In this document: one piece after another, positions 49,160 through 60,959 of the stretch
Position numbering within the stretch: the stretch's first letter is position 1
Layout: every line of letters begins with the position of its first letter
Assembly: GCF_023078495.1 (NCBI RefSeq)
Contig: NZ_CP095742.1
Span: forward strand, 3,162,001-3,226,000
DNA: 64,000 bases
Reading direction: 5' to 3'
Source: Luteibacter aegosomatissinici
GTDB lineage: Bacteria > Pseudomonadota > Gammaproteobacteria > Xanthomonadales > Rhodanobacteraceae
Program-made: the position numbers and the translations under genes
Notes under the pieces: generated by a model
Seen by the model: only the letters and a program-made list of their open reading frames with translations
The model's database searches: none
What the model was told of the DNA's origin: nothing

Positions 49160-49287
49160 TGTGGGAGCGCGCTTGCGCGCGAACCCCAATGCAACGATCC
49201 AACGAATGAAGCCATGCACATCCCCGTGCATGGCTTCATTCGTTTCAGCGGAATAAGAAAAGCATCGCGCGCAAACGCGCTCCTACA
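49160..49287. repeat. paired GTAGGAGCGCGC palindrome with a 19-bp internal hairpin
   Basis: TGTGGGAGCGCGCTTGCGCG at 49160 and its inverted partner ending CGCGCTCCTACA at 49287 enclose a perfect 19 bp hairpin: AACGAATGAAGCCATGCAC (49201-49219) and its complement (49226-49244). The inner hairpin, followed by TTTC, may terminate purB. Confidence 0.75.
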
Positions 49288-49361
49288 GGAGCATCCGGGC
49301 AGCGGCATGCGGCGTTATATGGGCAAGCGCAGCGGGGCCCGGCCCGATTACAATCCCGCCC

Positions 49362-50564
49362 ATGGCCATCAAGACCCCCACCCAGAAGCCCCTCCCCATT
49401 GAAGTCCGCGGCAGCGCCTCGCAGCCGCTCGGCATGAGTGCCACGCAGTTCCTGCGCGATTACTGGCAGAAGCGTCCGCTACTTATCCGCAATGCCTTCC
49501 CTGATTTCGAGGCGCCGATCGAGCCCAATGACCTGGCCGGCCTGGCCTGCGAAGAAGGTGTACTCGCCCGCCTGATCATTCACGACGAAAAACGCGACAA
49601 GTGGACCGTGAAGAACGGCCCGCTCACCGAGGCCGAATTCGGCAAAACCCCGAAGCGCGACTGGACCCTGCTGGTGCAGGATGTCGACAAATGGGACGCC
49701 GATGTGGCGGGTCTGCTCGACACCTTCAACTTCCTGCCCAGTTGGCGCCTGGACGACATCATGATCTCGTACGCCGAGGACGGCGGCGGCGTGGGTGCCC
49801 ATGTCGACCAGTACGACGTGTTCCTCCTTCAGGGCCTGGGCCAGCGCCACTGGGCGATCAGCACCGATCCGGATGCCCCGCTGGATTTCCGCGATGACGT
49901 GGAGCTCAAGCAACTGAAGACCTTCGAGCCCACCCATGAGTGGCTGCTCGATCCGGGCGATATGCTTTACCTGCCGCCCGGCGTGCCCCATGACGGCGTG
50001 GCCCTGGGTGATTGCATGACCATTTCGGTCGGCATGCGCGCCCCCTCGCAGGCCGAGCTTACCGGCGACCTGGCCGATTTCCTGGCCGAGCGCATGCCGG
50101 AAGAGCTGCGCTACACCGACCCCGACCTTGCACCGGCCAAGCGCGCGGGCGAGATCGACTCGGCCGCACTGAACCGCCTGCGCCAGGCCCTGCCCTTCGC
50201 CGCCGCCCTGGATCGTGACCTGCTGGCCGACTGGTTCGGCCGCTTCATCACCCGCTACCGCAATGCCCAGGACGCGGCCCCGCCGCCGAAGGCGACCACG
50301 GCCGCGGCGCTGGATAAGGCGATCGAGGGCGGCTCGACCTTGGTCCGCCATCCGTTCGCCCGCGTGGCCTGGGTCCGCGGAAAGAAGGAGGCCACGCTTT
50401 ATGTCAGCGGCGGAGCCTACGAGTGCCCGACCGACCTGGCCGAAGCCCTCTCCGGTCAGCGCGAGCTGACCTTCGACAAGGCGCCGCCCACAGCTGCGAA
50501 GGCCGTGCTGCTGGCCCTGGTCAACGACGGCCACCTCGGCATCCGCAAGGGCCGCCGCCGGTGA
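49362..50564 (+). CDS. JmjC-type ribosomal oxygenase (RoxA/YcfD-like)
   Basis: A 400-residue cupin/JmjC 2-oxoglutarate and Fe(II)-dependent oxygenase similar to E. coli YcfD (RoxA), which hydroxylates an arginine of ribosomal protein L16. Landmarks are FLRDYWQKRPLLIRNAFPDF, the metal-binding HxD in VGAHVDQYDVFLLQGLGQR, and the distal histidine in PPGVPHDGVALGD. The C-terminal winged-helix-like dimerisation region extends from about 200 onwards. Start at 49362. It overlaps the next gene by 4 bp (GTGA) and lies upstream of the 2-oxoglutarate dehydrogenase genes, an interesting but unproven metabolic neighbourhood. Confidence 0.9.
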   Translation: MAIKTPTQKPLPIEVRGSASQPLGMSATQFLRDYWQKRPLLIRNAFPDFEAPIEPNDLAGLACEEGVLARLIIHDEKRDKWTVKNGPLTEAEFGKTPKRDWTLLVQDVDKWDADVAGLLDTFNFLPSWRLDDIMISYAEDGGGVGAHVDQYDVFLLQGLGQRHWAISTDPDAPLDFRDDVELKQLKTFEPTHEWLLDPGDMLYLPPGVPHDGVALGDCMTISVGMRAPSQAELTGDLADFLAERMPEELRYTDPDLAPAKRAGEIDSAALNRLRQALPFAAALDRDLLADWFGRFITRYRNAQDAAPPPKATTAAALDKAIEGGSTLVRHPFARVAWVRGKKEATLYVSGGAYECPTDLAEALSGQRELTFDKAPPTAAKAVLLALVNDGHLGIRKGRRR

Positions 50565-51055
50565 CCGGCCCGGCGGACATGGCGCTCGTGGCGCAGGACC
50601 GGGCTGGTCTGGACGTCGCCCATGTCCGCCTGCTTTCGGCGGCCCGCTACCGGGTCTCGATCTATCTGCCGGTCATGGATGCCGGCGTCCTGGAAAGTGA
50701 CCTGGTGCACACGGAACTGCGCCGGCTGGCCACCAGTGGCCGCCAGGCCCGCGTGCGCATCCTCACGCACGACGCGAACCGGGCCCATCGCGAAGGTCAC
50801 CGGCTGGTCACCCTCGCCCAGCGCCTGCCGACAGCGGTCAGCATCCGCGTCCCCACCGACGAGACCCACCTGCGCTATGGCTCGGCCTTCACCACCGACG
50901 AGACCAGTGCGTATCTGTTCAGGCCGGTGGCCCTGCGTTTCGACGCCGAGGGGTCCCTCGATTCCCTGGGTGAAACCGGCCGTTTGACCGCCTATTTCGA
51001 TGAAGTATGGGAGCGCGCGGAGCCGGCCTGGGAAATCAGACCATTGGGTATTTGA
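50561..51055 (+). CDS. small conserved protein coupled to the oxygenase gene (DUF7931-like)
   Basis: 164 residues from a GTG start that overlaps the oxygenase stop; an internal ATG at 50579 is the alternative. The sequence LDVAHVRLLSAARYRVSIYLPVMDAGVLESDLV, arginine-rich, with THDANRAHREGHRLVTLAQRL in the middle and FDEVWERAEPAWEIRPLGI at the end, resembles the DUF7931 proteins found beside RoxA-like genes in proteobacteria. A related fold occurs in phospholipase-D-like and acetyltransferase-associated domains, but no catalytic motif is complete here. Function unknown; translational coupling suggests a shared role. Confidence 0.7.
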   Translation: MTGPADMALVAQDRAGLDVAHVRLLSAARYRVSIYLPVMDAGVLESDLVHTELRRLATSGRQARVRILTHDANRAHREGHRLVTLAQRLPTAVSIRVPTDETHLRYGSAFTTDETSAYLFRPVALRFDAEGSLDSLGETGRLTAYFDEVWERAEPAWEIRPLGI

Positions 51056-51187
51056 TATCTCAGACATACGGCAAAAAGCTTGGCGCGGCGCAATGTCACG
51101 GGGCTATACTTAACGAATTCTTTGCCGCGGGCGAGTAATCCCCACAACCCGCGACAGCCCGCCCTTTCCGTGTGTGCCGGTGGTGAC

Positions 51188-54040
51188 GTGAGCGCAAATC
51201 TGATTCGCGAGTTTTCCGAAACTTCCCAACTCGCCGGCGGTAACGCCGATTACGTAGAGCAAATCTACGAAGCCTGGCTTTCCGATTCGGGCAGCGTCCC
51301 GGCGGAATGGGATGCGTATTTCAAATCGTTCAAGGGCCGCGAGGCCGGTGATGTCGCCCATTCCGGTGCCATTGCCCGTATCGAAGCCGCGCAGAAACAG
51401 CGCCGCGGCAATGGTGCCGTCACTGTCGCCGCCCCGGCCGACAACGCCTACGCCCAGAAACAGGCCGGCGTGCTGCGCCTGCTCACGGCCTACCGCTCGC
51501 GTGGCCACCTGGCCGCCAAGCTCGATCCCCTCGGCCTGACCGCCCCCGATGTCGACGCGCCGGACCTCGGCCTCGCCTTCCACGGCCTCTCCGATGCCGA
51601 CCTCAACACCGAATTCGATTGCGGCACCTTCGCCGGTGGCGGCCAGCGCATGCTCCTACGCGACCTGCTGGCCAAGCTGAAGGCGATCTACACCGGCACC
51701 GTCGGCGCCGAGTTCATGTACATCGCCGACTACGACCAGCGCAGCTGGATCTACTCGCGCCTGGAAAAGGCCGCCGGTAACCCGGGCCTCGACAAGGGCG
51801 AGAAGGTGCGCGTGCTCGAGGCGCTCACCGCGGCCGAAGGCCTGGAGCGCTACCTGCACACCAAGTATGTCGGTCAGAAGCGCTTCTCGCTGGAAGGCGG
51901 CGACAGCCTCATCCCCATGGTGGATGACGTGGTCCGCGCCGCCGGCGACAACGGCGTCAAGGAAGTCATCATCGGCATGGCCCACCGCGGCCGCCTGAAC
52001 GTCCTGGTCAACATCCTGGGCAAGGCCCCGTCGCAGCTGTTCAACGAGTTCGAAGGCAAGTTCGAGCACGACGACAGCCCGATGCACACCGGCGACGTGA
52101 AGTACCACATGGGCTTCTCGGCCGATGTCAAAACCCCGAAGGGTGGCGTGCACGTCGCGCTGGCCTTCAACCCGTCGCACCTGGAAATCGTCAACCCGGT
52201 GGTCGCCGGCTCCGTGCATGCCCGCCAGGGCCGCCGCCGCGATACCGCGCTGGAGAAATCGCTGGCCCTGCTGATCCACGGCGATGCCGCCTTCGCAGGC
52301 CAGGGCGTCAACATGGAACTCATGCAGATGTCGCAGGCCCGTGGCTTCGCCATCGGCGGCACGCTGCACATGGTGGTGAACAACCAGGTCGGCTTCACCA
52401 CGTCCAAGCGTGAAGACTCCCGCTCCACCCTGTACTGCACCGACCTGGCCAAGATGGTCAACGCGCCGGTGTTCCACGTGAATGGCGACGACCCGGAAGC
52501 CGTCATCCAGGTCACCCGCCTGGCGTACGAGTTCCGCAAGCAGTTCAAGAAGGACGTGGTGATCGACCTCGTCTGCTACCGCCGCCACGGCCACAACGAG
52601 GCCGACGAGCCGGCAGCCACCCAGCCGCTCATGTACCAGATCATCCGCAAGCGCCCGACCACGCGCGACCTGTATGCGCAGTCGCTGGTCAAGGCTAACG
52701 CCATCGCTGCGGATGACGGCCAGAAGATGCTCGACGATTACCGCGGCCGCCTCGAGAAGGGTGCCTCGCTGATCTCGATCGATGAAAATCCGCAGCGCGA
52801 TATCCCGGTCGACTGGACCCGCTTCATCGGCAATTCGCTGTCGATGGACGTGGATACCGGCGTGCCCCGCGACAAGCTGGCCAAGGTGCTCGACACGATC
52901 CTCAACGTGCCGGCCGATGTCACCCTGCACGCGCGTGTCGCCAAGATCTACGAAGACCGCCGCAAGATGGCCGCCGGTGAACTCCCGGGTGACTGGGGCT
53001 TCGCCGAGAACCTCGCCTACGGCACGCTCATCGCCGAAGGCAACGACCTGCGCATCGTGGGCCAGGATGCCGGCCGCGGCACGTTCTTCCACCGCCACGC
53101 GGTGCTGCACGACCAGAACAGCGACAACACCTACATGCCGCTGGCCAAGGTGCGCGACGACGCCCGCGTCGACGTGATCGATTCGCTGCTCTCCGAAGAA
53201 GCCGTCATGGCCTTCGAGTACGGCGAAGCCACGACCTCGCCGGACCAGCTCACCATCTGGGAAGGCCAGTTCGGCGATTTCGCCAACGGCGCCCAGGTCG
53301 TGATCGACCAGTTCATCAGCTCGGGTGAGGCGAAGTGGGACCGCCTGTGCGGCCTTACCCTGCTGCTCCCGCACGGCCAGGAAGGCGCCGGCCCGGAGCA
53401 CTCCTCCGCACGCCTCGAGCGCTTCCTTCAGCTGTGCGCGCTGGACAACATGCAGGTCTGCGTACCGACCACGCCGGCCCAGGCGTTCCACATGATCCGC
53501 CGCCAGCAGGTGCGCCCGGTGCGCAAGCCGCTGATCGTGATGACGCCGAAGTCCCTGCTGCGCCACAAGCTGGCCGTGTCCTCGCTCGATGAGCTGGCCA
53601 ATGGCAAGTTCCAGCTCGTGATCGGCGAGCACCGCGACCTGCAGGCCAAGAAGGTCAAGCGCGTCGTGCTGTGCTCGGGCAAGGTCTACTACGACCTGCT
53701 TGAAGAAGCCGACAAGAAGGGCATCACCGACGTCGCCATCGTGCGCGTCGAGCAGCTGTACCCGTTCCCGCGTCCGGAAGTCTCGGTCGAACTGGAAAAG
53801 TACCCCTCCGCCAAGGAAGTGGTCTGGTGCCAGGAAGAGCCGATGAACCAGGGTGCGTGGTTCCAGATCCGTCACCACCTGCAGGCCTGCATCGGGTCGA
53901 AGCAGAGCCTGTCCTACGCCGGACGCTCGCGCTCGCCGTCGCCGGCCCCGGGCCATCTCAATACCTACCTCGCCGAACAGGCGGCCCTCGTCGAGCAGGC
54001 GCTCGTCGCGCCCGTCGGCACCGATCACGCAGCGGAGTAA
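51188..54040 (+). CDS. sucA: 2-oxoglutarate dehydrogenase E1 (SucA)
   Basis: Thiamine-diphosphate-dependent E1 subunit of the 2-oxoglutarate dehydrogenase complex. The start is the GTG at 51188, giving [20 protein letters not shown], with a GGTGGTGAC ribosome site; the frame extends upstream to 51080. Landmarks include [57 protein letters not shown], and [23 protein letters not shown]. The length of 950 residues is typical. It is followed by sucB after 7 bp, so the two are co-transcribed. The long minus-strand frame across sucA and sucB is a shadow. Confidence 0.97.
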   Translation: MSANLIREFSETSQLAGGNADYVEQIYEAWLSDSGSVPAEWDAYFKSFKGREAGDVAHSGAIARIEAAQKQRRGNGAVTVAAPADNAYAQKQAGVLRLLTAYRSRGHLAAKLDPLGLTAPDVDAPDLGLAFHGLSDADLNTEFDCGTFAGGGQRMLLRDLLAKLKAIYTGTVGAEFMYIADYDQRSWIYSRLEKAAGNPGLDKGEKVRVLEALTAAEGLERYLHTKYVGQKRFSLEGGDSLIPMVDDVVRAAGDNGVKEVIIGMAHRGRLNVLVNILGKAPSQLFNEFEGKFEHDDSPMHTGDVKYHMGFSADVKTPKGGVHVALAFNPSHLEIVNPVVAGSVHARQGRRRDTALEKSLALLIHGDAAFAGQGVNMELMQMSQARGFAIGGTLHMVVNNQVGFTTSKREDSRSTLYCTDLAKMVNAPVFHVNGDDPEAVIQVTRLAYEFRKQFKKDVVIDLVCYRRHGHNEADEPAATQPLMYQIIRKRPTTRDLYAQSLVKANAIAADDGQKMLDDYRGRLEKGASLISIDENPQRDIPVDWTRFIGNSLSMDVDTGVPRDKLAKVLDTILNVPADVTLHARVAKIYEDRRKMAAGELPGDWGFAENLAYGTLIAEGNDLRIVGQDAGRGTFFHRHAVLHDQNSDNTYMPLAKVRDDARVDVIDSLLSEEAVMAFEYGEATTSPDQLTIWEGQFGDFANGAQVVIDQFISSGEAKWDRLCGLTLLLPHGQEGAGPEHSSARLERFLQLCALDNMQVCVPTTPAQAFHMIRRQQVRPVRKPLIVMTPKSLLRHKLAVSSLDELANGKFQLVIGEHRDLQAKKVKRVVLCSGKVYYDLLEEADKKGITDVAIVRVEQLYPFPRPEVSVELEKYPSAKEVVWCQEEPMNQGAWFQIRHHLQACIGSKQSLSYAGRSRSPSPAPGHLNTYLAEQAALVEQALVAPVGTDHAAE

Positions 54041-54047
54041 GGCAAGC

Positions 54048-55265
54048 ATGTCCATTGAAGTCAAAGTCCCGGTCCTGCCCGAGTCGGTCTCCGACGCGCT
54101 CATCGCCACCTGGCACAAGAAGGCCGGCGACGCGGTCAAGCGCGACGAAAACCTGCTGGACCTCGAAACCGACAAGGTCGTGCTCGAAGTCCCGGCACCG
54201 GTCGACGGCGTGCTGAAGGAAATCAAATTCGAGGAAGGTTCCACCGTTACCTCGAGCCAGGTGATCGCCGTGATCGAGGAAGGCGCCGCCGCTGCCGCGC
54301 CCGCCCCGGCCGCTGCGGCTCCGGCTCCGGCCGCCGCCGAAGCCCCCAAGGCTGAGAAGACTGAAGCGCCGAAGGGCGTGGACGAGCTCTCGCCGGCCGG
54401 CCGCCGCGTGGCCGTGGAAGACAACATCGACCCGTCCAAGGTCGCCGGCACCGGCCGCGATGGCCGCGTGACCAAGGAAGACCTGGTCAACGCCAGCAAG
54501 GGCGGTAGCGCCCCTGCCCCGGCAGCCGCTGCGGCTGCCCCGGCCGCCAAGCCGACCCCGGGTTCGCGTCCGGAAGAGCGCGTGCCGATGACCCGCATCC
54601 GCACCCGCATCGCCGAGCGCCTGATGCAGTCGAAGAACTCGATCGCGATGCTCACCTCGTTCAACGAAGTGAACCTCGCCGAGGTGGTGAAGCTGCGCAA
54701 GGCCCTGGGCGAGCAGTTCGAAAAGGCCAACGGCGTGAAGCTGGGCTTCATGAGCTTCTTCGTGAAGGCCGCCACCGAAGCGCTGAAGCGCTACCCGGTG
54801 ATCAACGCCTCGGTCGATGGTTCGGACATCATCTACCACGGCTACCAGGACATCTCGATCGCCGTCTCCACCGACAAGGGCCTCGTGACCCCGGTGCTGC
54901 GCGACGTGCAGGACATGTCGTTCGCCGATGTCGAGAAGGGCATCATCGGTTACGCCAAGAAGGCGCGTGACGGCAAGCTCGGCCTGGATGACCTCCAGGG
55001 CGGCACCTTCACCATCACCAACGGCGGCACCTTCGGTTCGCTGCTCTCCACCCCGATCGTGAACCCGCCGCAGAGCGCCATCCTGGGCATGCACACGATC
55101 AAGGAGCGCCCGGTCGTCGAGAACGGCCAGGTGGTCGCCGCACCGATGATGTACATCGCACTCTCGTACGATCACCGCATCATCGATGGCCGCGACGCCG
55201 TGCTGTTCCTGGTCGATATCAAGAACCAGCTGGAAAACCCGCAGCGGATGCTGCTCGGCCTCTAA
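54048..55265 (+). CDS. sucB: dihydrolipoyl succinyltransferase E2 (SucB)
   Basis: The E2 core of the 2-oxoglutarate dehydrogenase complex, 405 residues. A lipoyl domain comes first, with the lipoylated lysine in [19 protein letters not shown]. An Ala/Pro-rich linker, a peripheral subunit-binding domain ([20 protein letters not shown]), a second linker and the catalytic acyltransferase domain follow. The active-site region is [17 protein letters not shown] with His and Asp present. Start ATG at 54048 lies 7 bp after sucA. A terminator-like hairpin follows before lpd. Confidence 0.97.
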   Translation: MSIEVKVPVLPESVSDALIATWHKKAGDAVKRDENLLDLETDKVVLEVPAPVDGVLKEIKFEEGSTVTSSQVIAVIEEGAAAAAPAPAAAAPAPAAAEAPKAEKTEAPKGVDELSPAGRRVAVEDNIDPSKVAGTGRDGRVTKEDLVNASKGGSAPAPAAAAAAPAAKPTPGSRPEERVPMTRIRTRIAERLMQSKNSIAMLTSFNEVNLAEVVKLRKALGEQFEKANGVKLGFMSFFVKAATEALKRYPVINASVDGSDIIYHGYQDISIAVSTDKGLVTPVLRDVQDMSFADVEKGIIGYAKKARDGKLGLDDLQGGTFTITNGGTFGSLLSTPIVNPPQSAILGMHTIKERPVVENGQVVAAPMMYIALSYDHRIIDGRDAVLFLVDIKNQLENPQRMLLGL

Positions 55266-55276
55266 TGGTCGGTTAA

Positions 55277-56806
<1,530 letters not shown>

Positions 56807-56818
56807 GCCTGAGTGAAC

Positions 56819-56855
56819 AAAGCCCGCCCATGCGAGTAGCATGGGCGGGCTTTTT
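56819..56855 (+). terminator. lpd terminator
   Basis: AAAGCCCGCCCATG (56819-56832), loop CGAGTAG, CATGGGCGGGCTTT (56840-56853) then TT. A perfect 14 bp stem with T run, 13 bp after the lpd stop. Confidence 0.95.
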
Positions 56856-56889
56856 CGTTTCCAGAACCACGGAACGGCGCGGTGTTTTT

Positions 56890-56984
56890 GTAGGAGCTCA
56901 CCCTGTGAGCGACATCTTTCGCGACGACGCGGCTGGCCCTGCAGCGATTCCGCGAACGGCGTCGCTCACAGGGTGAGCTCCTAC
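56890..56984. repeat. 94-bp palindromic unit, copy 3 with compensatory changes
   Basis: Left GTAGGAGCTCAC-CCT-GTGAGCGAC and right GTCGCTCAC-AGG-GTGAGCTCCTAC. Compared with the common GCCCAC/GTGGGC form, all four stem arms carry the matching change (GCTCAC/GTGAGC), keeping every base pair. Confidence 0.88.
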
Positions 56985-57005
56985 AAACACATCGGAGATT
57001 TCAAC

Positions 57006-57596
57006 ATGCGCGATATCAAAGCCCTTTGCGTTTACTGCGGTTCCAGTAGCGGCACACGGCCCGAATACACCGAAGCGGCCTGGGCCTTCGGCACCCGCAT
57101 GGCGAAGGAAAACATCGCCCTCGTCTATGGCGGCGGCAAGGTCGGCCTCATGGGCACGGTGGCCGATGCCGTCATCGCCGCCGGTGGCCGCGTCATCGGC
57201 GTGATTCCGCGCCAGCTCGTCGAGAAGGAAGTGGCCCATACCGGCCTCTCCGAGCTGCACGTCGTTGAGACCATGCACGAGCGCAAGACGCGCATGTACG
57301 AACTCTCCGATGCCTTTGTCGCCCTGCCCGGCGGCTTTGGCACCATGGATGAAATGTTCGAAATGCTCACCTGGGCGCAGCTCGGCCTGCACACCTACCC
57401 ATGCGCCTTCCTCGACGTGCTCGGCTTCTATAAGGGCCTGTCGGCGAGCATGGACCACATGGTGGCCGAGGGCTTCGTCAAGCAGGTGCAGCGCGACCAG
57501 GTGTGGTTCGGCGACAGCATCGATGCCGTATTCGACTGGATGAAAATCTACGAATCCACCTACATCCCCAAGTGGATCACCAAAGAGTCCGTATAA
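57006..57596 (+). CDS. LOG family protein (TIGR00730 type)
   Basis: A 196-residue Rossmann-fold protein of the LOG (cytokinin riboside 5'-monophosphate phosphoribohydrolase) family. Landmarks are KALCVYCGSSSGTRPEY, LVYGGGKVGLMG, MHERKTRMYELSDAFVALPG and the PGGxGT-x2-E motif in LPGGFGTMDEMFEML with the catalytic Arg and Glu. It hydrolyses nucleoside 5'-monophosphates to free base and ribose phosphate in studied relatives; in bacteria the role is often nucleotide salvage or unknown. Start at 57006. It stands alone, bracketed by palindromic repeats. Confidence 0.92.
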   Translation: MRDIKALCVYCGSSSGTRPEYTEAAWAFGTRMAKENIALVYGGGKVGLMGTVADAVIAAGGRVIGVIPRQLVEKEVAHTGLSELHVVETMHERKTRMYELSDAFVALPGGFGTMDEMFEMLTWAQLGLHTYPCAFLDVLGFYKGLSASMDHMVAEGFVKQVQRDQVWFGDSIDAVFDWMKIYESTYIPKWITKESV

Positions 57597-57610
57597 GACG
57601 CGCCCCACCG

Positions 57611-57715
57611 CAGGCGCCCACCCTGTGGGCGACGACGTTCGCGGCAGCGCCATAGCAGCGCCACGGGGTCTGATGCGGTGTGGCGAAAAATGTCGCCCAC
57701 AGGGTGGGCTCCTAC
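57611..57715. repeat. 94-bp-type palindromic unit, copy 4
   Basis: Left GCGCCCACC-CTG-TGGGCGAC, right GTCGCCCAC-AGG-GTGGGCTCCTAC at 57692-57715. The left outer end is diverged (CAGGC for GTAGGAG) and the spacer is longer, about 58 bp. Confidence 0.78.
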
Positions 57716-57744
57716 AACTCAGTAACTGGCAGGAGAAGCAGACG

Positions 57745-58737
57745 ATGCCGTCCATGAAGGCTTTCCGAATCCACAACGACGACGCTGGCTACCGCGGCGC
57801 CATCGACACCATGGACACGGACGCGCTCTCGCCCGGCGAGGTGCTGGTCAAGGCCGACTACTCCTCGGTGAACTACAAGGACGCTCTCGCCGGGACCGGC
57901 AAGGGCAAGATCCTCCGCCAGTACCCACTCAACGGCGGTATCGATGTCGCCGGCACCGTCGTGGCCTCGACCGACCCGGCCTTCCGCGAGGGCGACAAGG
58001 TCCTGGCCACCGGCAGCGGCCTTTCGGAAACGCGTGATGGCGGCTACGGGGAGTACGTCAAACTACCCGCCGCACTGACGATCCCCCTGCCCGCCACGCT
58101 TAGCACCCGCGAGGCCATGATCCTGGGCACGGCCGGCTTCACCGCCGCCCTGGCCCTGCTGCGCATGCTCGATAACCGCCAACGCCCGGACATGGGCCCG
58201 ATCGCCATCACGGGCGCCACGGGTGGTGTCGGCATGCTGGGCGTCGATATTTTCACGCGCGCCGGTTTCCAGGTGCATGCGGTAAGCGGCAAGCCGGATC
58301 ACTTCGATTTTCTGAGAACGATCGGCGCCGCCGAATGCATCGATCGCCACCAGCTCGCCTTCAGCGGCAAGCCCATGGATTCGGCGAGGTACGGCGGCAT
58401 GCTCGATAACGTGGGTGGCGCCATGCTGGCTGGCTTCCTGCCCCTGATCGCACCCTACGGCAACGCAGCCATCTGCGGCCTCGCAGGCAGCCCGGAACTG
58501 CCGACCACGGTCATGCCCTTCATCATCCGCGGCGTAAGCGTGCTGGGCGTGGCCTCGGCCGGTACCGCCCGCGATATCCGTGACGAGGTTTGGAAGCGCC
58601 TGGCCGGTGAATGGAAACCACGCCACCTGGACACGATCTGCACGAAGGAAGTGGCACTGGAGGACGTGGCAAGCGTCTTCGAAACCATGCTTTCGGGCGG
58701 CTCGTTCGGCCGGACGCTCGTCCGGATCGCCGGATAA
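57745..58737 (+). CDS. YhdH/YhfP-type acrylyl-CoA reductase-like oxidoreductase
   Basis: A 330-residue MDR-superfamily oxidoreductase of the YhdH/YhfP (AcuI) type, reducing acryloyl-CoA or related enones with NADPH. It starts at ATG 57745, with AGGAG upstream. Landmarks are LVKADYSSVNYKDALAGTGKG, GGIDVAGTVV, MILGTAGFTAALALL and the nucleotide-binding ITGATGGVGMLGVDI. No zinc ligands. The frame extends upstream through a repeat, which is not coding. Physiological substrate unknown. Confidence 0.9.
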   Translation: MPSMKAFRIHNDDAGYRGAIDTMDTDALSPGEVLVKADYSSVNYKDALAGTGKGKILRQYPLNGGIDVAGTVVASTDPAFREGDKVLATGSGLSETRDGGYGEYVKLPAALTIPLPATLSTREAMILGTAGFTAALALLRMLDNRQRPDMGPIAITGATGGVGMLGVDIFTRAGFQVHAVSGKPDHFDFLRTIGAAECIDRHQLAFSGKPMDSARYGGMLDNVGGAMLAGFLPLIAPYGNAAICGLAGSPELPTTVMPFIIRGVSVLGVASAGTARDIRDEVWKRLAGEWKPRHLDTICTKEVALEDVASVFETMLSGGSFGRTLVRIAG

Positions 58738-58916
58738 GTGCCTGCCGAGGCAGGTTAAGTACGTTTCACCATTGATACAGGCCGTTAGGCCAGTAGAATG
58801 GGCCCTCGCCAAAGGCGCAACACGCGACGGTTTATCGTCGCCGAAGTATCGCGGCGGCCCACTGGACGGTGGCCGCTACAAAGGAAAACAATCGGGCATA
58901 GCCCGGGGGAAAGTTA

Positions 58917-59282
58917 ATGGCTCGTATCCTGATCGTCGACGATTCGCCGTCGCAGCTCCTGGGCATCAAGCGCATTGTCGAAAAGCTGGGCCATGAGGCA
59001 CTGACTGCCGAAGACGGCGCCGCAGGCGTCGAGGCAGCCAAGCGTGAGCTGCCGGACCTCATCCTGATGGACGTGGTCATGCCGAACCTCAACGGGTTCC
59101 AGGCCACCCGCACGATCAGCAAGGAAGAGACCACCAAGCACATCCCCATCATCCTGGTCACCACGAAGGACCAGGACACCGACAAGGTGTGGGGCCTGCG
59201 CCAGGGCGCGAAGGATTACGTCGTGAAGCCGATCAAGGAAGAAGAACTGGTCAAGGCGCTGAAGACGCACCTGCCGGCCTGA
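58917..59282 (+). CDS. PilH-like response regulator
   Basis: A 121-residue single-domain CheY-type receiver. The sequence ILIVDDSPSQLLGIKRIVEK, phospho-acceptor in DLILMDVVMPNLNGFQA, and the KDYVVKPI lysine loop closely resemble PilH/PilG of type IV pilus chemotaxis systems. It would receive phosphate from a ChpA-type kinase and modulate twitching motility. GGGGGAAAG precedes the ATG. No other pil/chp genes are in view, so assignment to PilH rather than PilG or a generic regulator is tentative. Confidence 0.82.
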   Translation: MARILIVDDSPSQLLGIKRIVEKLGHEALTAEDGAAGVEAAKRELPDLILMDVVMPNLNGFQATRTISKEETTKHIPIILVTTKDQDTDKVWGLRQGAKDYVVKPIKEEELVKALKTHLPA

Positions 59283-59290
59283 TCTGCTCC

Positions 59291-59384
59291 GTAGGAGCCC
59301 ACCCTGTGGGCGACGCGTTTCGCGAGCGGCTCACATGGCTTGCGTGTTGACGCGAAAGATGTCGCCCACAGGGTGGGCTCCTAC
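59291..59384. repeat. 94-bp palindromic unit, copy 5
   Basis: Left GTAGGAGCCCAC-CCT-GTGGGCGAC, right GTCGCCCAC-AGG-GTGGGCTCCTAC, with inner TTTCGCG and CGCGAAAGAT arms adding to the long-range palindrome. It lies between convergent pilH-like and cbpA-like genes. Confidence 0.9.
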
Positions 59385-59398
59385 GAATGGCTGTGGCC

Positions 59399-60316
59399 TT
59401 AGCGCCGCGGATCAAAACCCTTGAACGCATCCTTGAACTCCGCATAGGCGGCCTGTTCTTCGTGCGTCTCCGGCACGGGCACGCGAATTTCCAGCACCAC
59501 GATCTGGTCGCCTGGCTCACTGCCCGGCAGGCCGCGCCCCTTCAGGCGCAGTTTGCGGCCTGATTGGCTGCCTGCGGGGATCCGCAGATCCACCGCCCCA
59601 CCCAGGGTTGGCACGGCCACCGTGGCGCCCAGCGCCGCTTCCCACGGCGAGATCGCCAGCGTATGCGTCACGGTACGGCCTTCGAGCCGGAAGCGCGCAT
59701 CGTCGCGGATATTGATCTCAAGCAGCAGGTCGCCCGAGGGCCCACCGCCACTGCCGGGATGGCCCTGGCCACCCAGGCGAATGGTCTGGCCGCTGGATAT
59801 GCCGGCCGGGATCTTCACCTCGAGTACGCGCTCGCCGCCCGACTGATCATTCAGCACAACGCGGGTCTTGCCGCCGTTATAGGCGGTCTGCAGGTCGGTA
59901 TCGATCCTGGCATTGATATCGCGGCCACGACGGGCCTGGGTCTGCTGCGAACGGCGGCCACCGCCACCCCCGAACAGGCTCTCGAAGAAGTCGCTGAAGT
60001 CGCCACGACCGGCGCCACCGCCCATGTCGCCGAAATCGAACCCGCCACCACCGCCCTGGCCCCAGCCCGGCGGCGGCCGGAACTGCTCGCCCTGGCGGTA
60101 GCCGCCAGCGCGGAACTGATCGTACTGGCGGCGCTTCTCGGGGTCCTTCAGGGCCTCATTGGCCTCATTAACGGCCTTGAACTTCTCTTCCGCACCCGCT
60201 TCCTTGTTCTTGTCCGGGTGGTATTTACGCGCCAGCTTGCGATACGCCGCCTTGATCTCGGCGTCGGTCGCTTCGGGTTTTACCCCAAGAATCTCGTAAT
60301 AATCCTTGAACTCCAC
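59399..60316 (-). CDS. CbpA-like DnaJ-family co-chaperone
   Basis: 305 residues from a GTG start at 60316 with GGGAGAG upstream; the frame extends to 60397, but family proteins begin with [11 protein letters not shown]. The J domain has the HPD motif in [10 protein letters not shown] Gly/Phe-rich linker ([25 protein letters not shown]) follows. Two C-terminal beta domains ([40 protein letters not shown]) complete a CbpA/DnaJ-C type co-chaperone of Hsp70. The zinc-finger domain of DnaJ is absent. It lies downstream of the Hsp20 gene. Confidence 0.93.
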   Translation of the reverse strand: MEFKDYYEILGVKPEATDAEIKAAYRKLARKYHPDKNKEAGAEEKFKAVNEANEALKDPEKRRQYDQFRAGGYRQGEQFRPPPGWGQGGGGGFDFGDMGGGAGRGDFSDFFESLFGGGGGRRSQQTQARRGRDINARIDTDLQTAYNGGKTRVVLNDQSGGERVLEVKIPAGISSGQTIRLGGQGHPGSGGGPSGDLLLEINIRDDARFRLEGRTVTHTLAISPWEAALGATVAVPTLGGAVDLRIPAGSQSGRKLRLKGRGLPGSEPGDQIVVLEIRVPVPETHEEQAAYAEFKDAFKGFDPRR

Positions 60317-60409
60317 AGGCTCTCCCGCCGGGCTTGTGTCGAAATGTGAAATGGAAAAGGCCTGCGGTGGGCCACCCCACCGCAGACCATACGCCAAGCT
60401 TAGACCGAA

Positions 60410-60862
60410 TTAGCCCGCGGCGTTGATCGTGATGCGGCGCGGCGCGCTTTCAGCCTTCTTCGGAATGGCGATTTCGAGCACGCCATTCGCGCCCGAAGCC
60501 GTAATTCCCTCGGCATCGGCGCTTTCCGGAAGCGTAAAGCTGCGCTTGAAGGCGCCGGCCACGCGCTCGACCCGCGCGTACTTGCCTTCGGTCTCGCTGC
60601 TGTAGGCCTTCCGCTCGCCCTTGATCGACAGGACGTTCTTGTCCATCTGGATCTCGATACTGTCCAGGGCCACGCCCGGGATATCGGCCAGGATCAGGAA
60701 GCGATTGGCTTCCTCACGAATGTCGACGCACGGCGCCCAATCCTGCACGGCACCCGCCACCGGCGCGGCGATGTCGCCTGCAAGGAACTGACCGAACACA
60801 TGGCGCAGTTCATTTCCAAACACCGGCGCACGGCGAAACGCAACATGACGAAGCTGGTTCAT
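60410..60862 (-). CDS. Hsp20-family small heat-shock protein
   Basis: A 150-residue small heat-shock protein binding unfolding proteins without ATP. The alpha-crystallin domain runs from about residue 42 to 145: WAPCVDIREEANRFLILADIPGV, LSIKGERKAYSSE, and SFTLPESADAEGITASGANGVLEIAIPKK. The C-terminal I-x-I-like ITINAAG is short. It is co-directional with and 93 bp upstream of the CbpA-like gene, so they may form a heat-shock unit. Start ATG at 60862. Confidence 0.94.
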   Translation of the reverse strand: MNQLRHVAFRRAPVFGNELRHVFGQFLAGDIAAPVAGAVQDWAPCVDIREEANRFLILADIPGVALDSIEIQMDKNVLSIKGERKAYSSETEGKYARVERVAGAFKRSFTLPESADAEGITASGANGVLEIAIPKKAESAPRRITINAAG

Positions 60863-60959
60863 CTGTTTGACTCCAATGATGTTTTTCGGCCCCGTGGCCG
60901 TCTGGGATCAAAGATATGAGCGCCCCGCCACGATTCAAGGGGCCTATCGAGCCGGTTTG

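Noticed and set aside
51656-54775. 1039-codon minus-strand open frame
   Set aside because: It lies antisense across sucA and sucB, both clearly real. Long shadows are common in high-GC genes with strong third-position bias.
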